The notes beneath the pieces are model-generated. The model ran no database searches. It saw nothing but the letters and a program-made list of their open reading frames with translations, and was not told where the DNA came from. From Oscillospiraceae bacterium (GTDB lineage: Bacteria > Bacillota > Clostridia > Oscillospirales > Acutalibacteraceae), in NCBI GenBank assembly GCA_031270605.1, contig JAISXG010000089.1:1-43818 (forward strand): DNA of 43,818 nucleotides, given 5' to 3'. Of the stretch, positions 40,637 through 43,818 are shown in pieces. The position numbers were made by a program, and so were the translations under genes. Numbering within the stretch: position 1 is the stretch's first letter; each line of letters begins with the position of its first letter.

Positions 40637-42196
40637 TTATTTGTCTAAGCTGTGGAGCGAGCCGTAGTCGCCGCTCATCTGCTCGTGGCCGATCCGCTCA
40701 AGCTCTTCGACGTCGGCGTCAGAAACCTGCCTTGCAACCGCCTGCCTGCGCTGGAGCAGCTCGGCATACATCTGGTCGCGGCGTGCGCCGGTGAGGGGGT
40801 AGAAGAATTTCGGCACCACTCCGAGCGAGCCGGTGATGATCGGCACACCGGTGCCCATGGCAAACAGCCACCACTTTGTTTTATATGACTGCGTGCCGAT
40901 CTTGCGGCCCTGCTCATAGCCGATTCCTTTGAGAATAAAATTTTTCACCGTATTCATAACAATACCCTGCAACTTGCCCACAAGACCCTTTGCAACGCCG
41001 GTCATGGCCTCCATACGGTAGCCGTTTTTCCACTCGCAGTAGTCCATCGCTTCGTTATAAAGTTCGTTCGGTATGACCTTGCGCAGGCCATAAACCCACA
41101 TTTCCATGAACTCTTCAATCATAAAGGTGGGAATCATGACGCTTCTCTTTTGGAAGTTGCCGTTGATGGAGCCGACCAGCAGCACCGAAAGCCAGCACAT
41201 GTCTGTGTACATATCCTCAAGGATCCAAATGGCTTTTGTGGAGAGCTTGCGGCGGGCCGGGGCGATCAGGGCATAGCTGATGGTTGAAACCGGCCCCGCG
41301 GGGATGCCCACAACGGTCTGCAGCGTGGCGCTGCCCAGTACATCTATGTAATAGTCAGACCGGCTCTGGCTGACGCTGAAGCCGCCGAGAAAATCCGAAA
41401 GTGTGATGAGCATGATCGGATAGTTGTTGAAAATTGCCTTAAAGCCTTGCCTGAGGTTGGGGCGCTCAATGGTTTGCAGCACACGCTCGCGGGAGGTCAA
41501 GAAGAACCAGAACGAAGCGGCCGTCGCAATCACACTTGTCAGGAGCCCCATGCCCACAAACAGGTCGCGCAGCTTCCATTGCACCTTGTTGTTGTTGATG
41601 AGGTCAATAAAAACACCCATCAACAGCTCAGGCACCTTTTCGCCGAACCAGCCCGACCAGAACTGCGCCGCGGTGATCAGCCGCGTTCGGTCGACAGGGT
41701 GCGGCGTGATGGTGGACATGAAGCCGGAGCCCGCAATGGAGGTAAAGGTTCCCGCGGTTTCCCTGATCACGTTAAAAGCAATATAAAAAGCGATTTTGGG
41801 CATATAATCCACTGCCGTATCCGGGAAGAAAAAGGGCATAAACCAAAAAAGCGACCCGAAAACCGTCAGCGGGATCTGGAAAAAGATCAGATAGGGGCGG
41901 AACTTGCCCCACCTTGTGCGGGTGCGGTCAACCAGCATACCGATGAAGGTGTCGTTAATGACGTCCCACGCGCCGGTGAACAGGTTGGCGATGCCCATAA
42001 TGCCAAAATCAATTTTTACAACGTCCCAAATAAAACGGTTCTGATATTTTCCGATGTTAAAGCTGGCGGAAAAATCGTTCAGAATATATGCCACCGTTTC
42101 TTTTTTGCCGACATATCTTCGGTTTTCATGCACATAATGCAGGGCTTCTTCTTCACTGATGTCAGTCTGAACAGCTCTTGTTTCCTTTTCTGCCAA
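40637..42196 (-). CDS. GPH-family (MFS) sugar transporter, tandem copy 2
   Basis: About 519 residues, and nearly the same protein as copy 1 along its whole length, including the VDRTRTRWGKFRPYL motif, the SDFLGG-VSQSRSDYYIDVLG stretch and the QVSDADVEELERI tail. They differ mainly at the extreme N-terminus, in a few membrane segments (for example VFGSLFWFMPFFFP against IIGALYWFMPYFFP) and at the C-terminal end. The TTG start at 42196 (MAEKETRAV) is preferred, with GGGAAG upstream; a GTG two codons earlier is possible. The two copies are separately promoted and terminated, so they could be expressed under different conditions. Confidence 0.85.
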   Translation of the reverse strand: MAEKETRAVQTDISEEEALHYVHENRRYVGKKETVAYILNDFSASFNIGKYQNRFIWDVVKIDFGIMGIANLFTGAWDVINDTFIGMLVDRTRTRWGKFRPYLIFFQIPLTVFGSLFWFMPFFFPDTAVDYMPKIAFYIAFNVIRETAGTFTSIAGSGFMSTITPHPVDRTRLITAAQFWSGWFGEKVPELLMGVFIDLINNNKVQWKLRDLFVGMGLLTSVIATAASFWFFLTSRERVLQTIERPNLRQGFKAIFNNYPIMLITLSDFLGGFSVSQSRSDYYIDVLGSATLQTVVGIPAGPVSTISYALIAPARRKLSTKAIWILEDMYTDMCWLSVLLVGSINGNFQKRSVMIPTFMIEEFMEMWVYGLRKVIPNELYNEAMDYCEWKNGYRMEAMTGVAKGLVGKLQGIVMNTVKNFILKGIGYEQGRKIGTQSYKTKWWLFAMGTGVPIITGSLGVVPKFFYPLTGARRDQMYAELLQRRQAVARQVSDADVEELERIGHEQMSGDYGSLHSLDK

Positions 42197-42236
42197 AAAC
42201 ACGCACTTCCCATCATATAAAATATGCACTTTATAT

Positions 42237-42265
42237 AGTATAGCACAAAAGAAACCGCAAGGCAA
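42237..42265 (-). promoter_or_regulatory. promoter of transporter copy 2
   Basis: Minus strand: TTGCCT (42265-42260), 17 bp, TATACT (42242-42237). Confidence 0.65.
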
Positions 42266-42325
42266 GCGTATCGTTATGCAAGTTTTACTTTTTTAATAAT
42301 TTTATGTGGTAATTTTTGTTTATAA

Positions 42326-42349
42326 TGTAAGAAAATTAAATTTCTTACA
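42326..42349. promoter_or_regulatory. 24-bp inverted repeat between divergent genes
   Basis: TGTAAGAAA (42326-42334) and TTTCTTACA (42341-42349) are perfect inverted copies around ATTAAA. It lies about 75 bp upstream of the promoter at 42400 and 84 bp from the divergent promoter at 42237. It is a probable operator, or a weak AT-rich hairpin. Confidence 0.5.
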
Positions 42350-42399
42350 GTTTGAATTGTTCCCACTGTTTTAAGCAAATAACCTGTGCGCTTTCGCTC

Positions 42400-42428
42400 T
42401 TGTTTCTGCTGCGGGTTTGCGCTATAAT
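42400..42428 (+). promoter_or_regulatory. promoter of the LCP-like gene
   Basis: TTGTTT (42400-42405), 17 bp, TATAAT (42423-42428), 72 bp before the start codon. Confidence 0.65.
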
Positions 42429-42500
42429 AATAATTATGCAATTGAAGCAGGTTTTACCTCAAAAAGGTATCATTGTGGGGGAAAGGGCGCAAATCGAATC

Positions 42501-43367
42501 ATGAAAAAAGGGTATAGGACAAGCCGTGAAATGCAAAGGCAGCGCGAGAGGAATTTAAAGCTTTTTCTGTTAGGGCTCGGCGGCCTTGCGGCGGTTTTGC
42601 TGCTGGTTTTTTTGCTTGCGGCGGGGTTAAAGGGGCTCCGGCGGCTGCCGGGTCTGCCCGGGGCGCCGGCAACCGAAACGGCGAGCGGCGAGACAAGCAG
42701 TGAAGCGCAAACAGAATATGTGCCGCCCGGGGGGCAGGCAGGGCTGTTGATCGCTTCTGTCGAGCCCGGTACGGGGGTGAGCATGCTTTGGTATCTCGAT
42801 GTTGACCTTGACGAGCGGATCGTCACCGTTTTTTCGGTTGACCCGGCTTCGCTTTGCAGTGTGGAGGGTGTGCAGGCCAGCCTTTCCGGGCATTATCTTG
42901 CAGGCGGCTTTTCACGGCTGGTGAATGCCGTAAACATTTTTTCAGAAAAAGAGGTTGACCGCTATATCGGCGTGACAGAGAAGAATTTCTTAAAAGCGGT
43001 GAAAGAGCTCGGCCCTGTCGATGTTTATGTGGAAACCGATGTCAATTATGTTTCGGGAGACGTCAGCCTGCAGCTGAAAAAAGGAATGCGTCAGCTTGAC
43101 TTTAACAGCCTCGGCAACTATTTGAAATTTGGCGCCGCGGGCAGGGATGCGCTGCTTGCCTTGCAGGAAGACGCTATGTGCTCGATGCTGACCACTTATT
43201 TTCAAAACGATGCTTTGGTGAAAAAGGGCGAGCCGCTGTTCACAAAATTGATCAATCTTGTTGAAAGTGATATCAGCGCTTACGACTATTATGATCATCT
43301 TCGCGCGCTGGAGTTTTTGGCGTCGGGCGAGGTGAGTTTTGTCACAGGCAAAGCCTTGCGGCAATGA
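42501..43367 (+). CDS. LytR-CpsA-Psr-like envelope protein, catalytically divergent
   Basis: 288 residues. A basic, charged N-terminus (KKGYRTSREMQRQRERNLK) and one membrane helix (about 21-41) anchor an extracellular domain after a Ser/Thr/Glu linker. The domain follows the LytR-CpsA-Psr order: LLIASVEPGTGVSMLWYLDV, DERIVTVFSVDPASLC, SRLVNAVNIFSEKEVDRYIG and FLKAVKELGPVDVYVETDVN. Typical members attach wall teichoic acid or glycans to peptidoglycan and carry a conserved Arg-Asp after the first strands (SIPRD). Here that place reads SVDPA, so transferase activity is doubtful. The start at 42501 has AAAGGG about 13 bases upstream; the frame is open to 42417. A second exported protein follows 20 bp later. 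Confidence 0.65.
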   Translation: MKKGYRTSREMQRQRERNLKLFLLGLGGLAAVLLLVFLLAAGLKGLRRLPGLPGAPATETASGETSSEAQTEYVPPGGQAGLLIASVEPGTGVSMLWYLDVDLDERIVTVFSVDPASLCSVEGVQASLSGHYLAGGFSRLVNAVNIFSEKEVDRYIGVTEKNFLKAVKELGPVDVYVETDVNYVSGDVSLQLKKGMRQLDFNSLGNYLKFGAAGRDALLALQEDAMCSMLTTYFQNDALVKKGEPLFTKLINLVESDISAYDYYDHLRALEFLASGEVSFVTGKALRQ

Positions 43368-43387
43368 TGTGAGAGGGGGGACAGGTG

Positions 43388-43818
43388 ATGGGAAAGGCAG
43401 TGAAAGCGCTGCTGGCCTTCACGATAACGGTCATGGCGGCGGTTGTGTTTTTGCAATATGCCGAAAGAACAGACTTGCTTTCTTTTCTCAGCGCTCCCGA
43501 GTATCCCACCTCGCTGAGCTTCGGCGAGCACGGTTCGGGCGAGGTTGCCACAGACGAGTTTTACCGTTATTATTATGAGCAGCTCGGCGAAACGGAGCAG
43601 GAGGCCTATCGCGCCATTTTCAACGAGCTGCCGAATCATCCGGAGCGTGTGGGCATTCCGCTTTTGACAAGCGAACAGATGGACAGGGTGTATAACGCGC
43701 TGGGCAACGACAACCCGCACCTGCTTTGCCTTGCGGGCGGCGGCGTGCTTGAGACCCGTTCCTCGGGCAAATGCTTTTTTATGCTGGATTACGAACTCGG
43801 CGCCGATGCGTGCAATCA
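43388..43818 (+). CDS. exported protein, N-terminal part (runs off window)
   Basis: At least 143 residues; no stop before the window ends. It begins MGKAVKALLAFTITVMAAVV, an uncleaved or cleavable membrane helix. The following region (FYRYYYEQLGETEQEAYRAI, FNELPNHPERVGIPLLTSEQ, MDRVYNALGNDNPHLLCLAG) resembles the helical N-terminal part of clostridial extracellular transglutaminase-like proteins, where a transglutaminase/protease-like core follows; that core would lie beyond the window. The ATG at 43388 has GGGGGACAGG upstream. Probably one operon with the LCP-like gene, suggesting a cell-envelope function. Confidence 0.65.
   Translation, partial: MGKAVKALLAFTITVMAAVVFLQYAERTDLLSFLSAPEYPTSLSFGEHGSGEVATDEFYRYYYEQLGETEQEAYRAIFNELPNHPERVGIPLLTSEQMDRVYNALGNDNPHLLCLAGGGVLETRSSGKCFFMLDYELGADACN

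Overview
The window looks like chromosomal DNA from an anaerobic Gram-positive member of the Clostridia (Bacillota), probably near the Oscillospiraceae/Ruminococcaceae. The evidence is indirect: strong GGAGG ribosome-binding sites, sigma-A promoters with 17-bp spacers, a zinc-ribbon L28 protein, cysE-cysS pairing, a PhoP/PhoR-linked pst operon, a PerR plus rubredoxin-like pair, a dockerin-like module and a cyclic beta-glucan synthase homologue. The genes are fairly GC-rich and the intergenic stretches AT-rich. No rRNA, tRNA, CRISPR array or intact transposase gene was seen.

Layout. 1-8.7 kb (+): the end of a hairpin repeat, a P-type-ATPase-like protein lacking its catalytic motifs, an MgtC/SapB membrane protein, a sugar-cation-symporter-like transporter, a PC4/YdbC-like DNA-binding protein, a GH5 (endoglycoceramidase-like) hydrolase and a secreted protein behind a near-consensus promoter. 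8.8-14.9 kb (-): a 44-residue rubredoxin-like protein and PerR, a MerR/TipAS regulator with its own 19-bp-spacer promoter, then recA-recX-rimO-pgsA, which ends in a clear terminator. The recA leader carries a 161-bp hairpin repeat. 15-18.7 kb (+): two small membrane proteins of unknown function, rpmB, cysE and cysS. 18.8-25.3 kb (+): Pho-box-like repeats, then pstS-pstC-pstA-pstB-phoU-phoP-phoR. Most neighbours overlap by ATGA, and the operon ends in two terminators.

25.3-31.3 kb is an accessory, regulator-rich stretch. It holds another hairpin repeat, five small DNA-binding proteins (four XRE-type HTH, one ribbon-helix-helix) with visible operators, a BlaI repressor with two operator dyads, a BlaR1-type protease-sensor whose outer domain is not a recognisable penicillin-binding domain, and a secreted dockerin-like protein. 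31.3-42.3 kb (-): a 2403-residue cyclic beta-1,2-glucan synthase-like enzyme (GT84, glycoamylase-like and GH94 regions) and two tandem, closely related GPH-family transporters. 42.4-43.8 kb (+): a divergent LytR-CpsA-Psr-like envelope protein and the start of another exported protein that runs off the window.

Themes. The pst-pho block is a self-contained phosphate-starvation module. The glucan synthase and twin transporters plausibly form a beta-glucan locus. The BlaI/BlaR1 pair looks like a signal-responsive repressor system with an unknown input. The most unusual items are a family of about 160-bp inverted-repeat (MITE-like) elements, one of them in the recA leader; the catalytically dead P-type ATPase; duplicated XRE/leader regulatory modules; and the new sensor domain on BlaR1.
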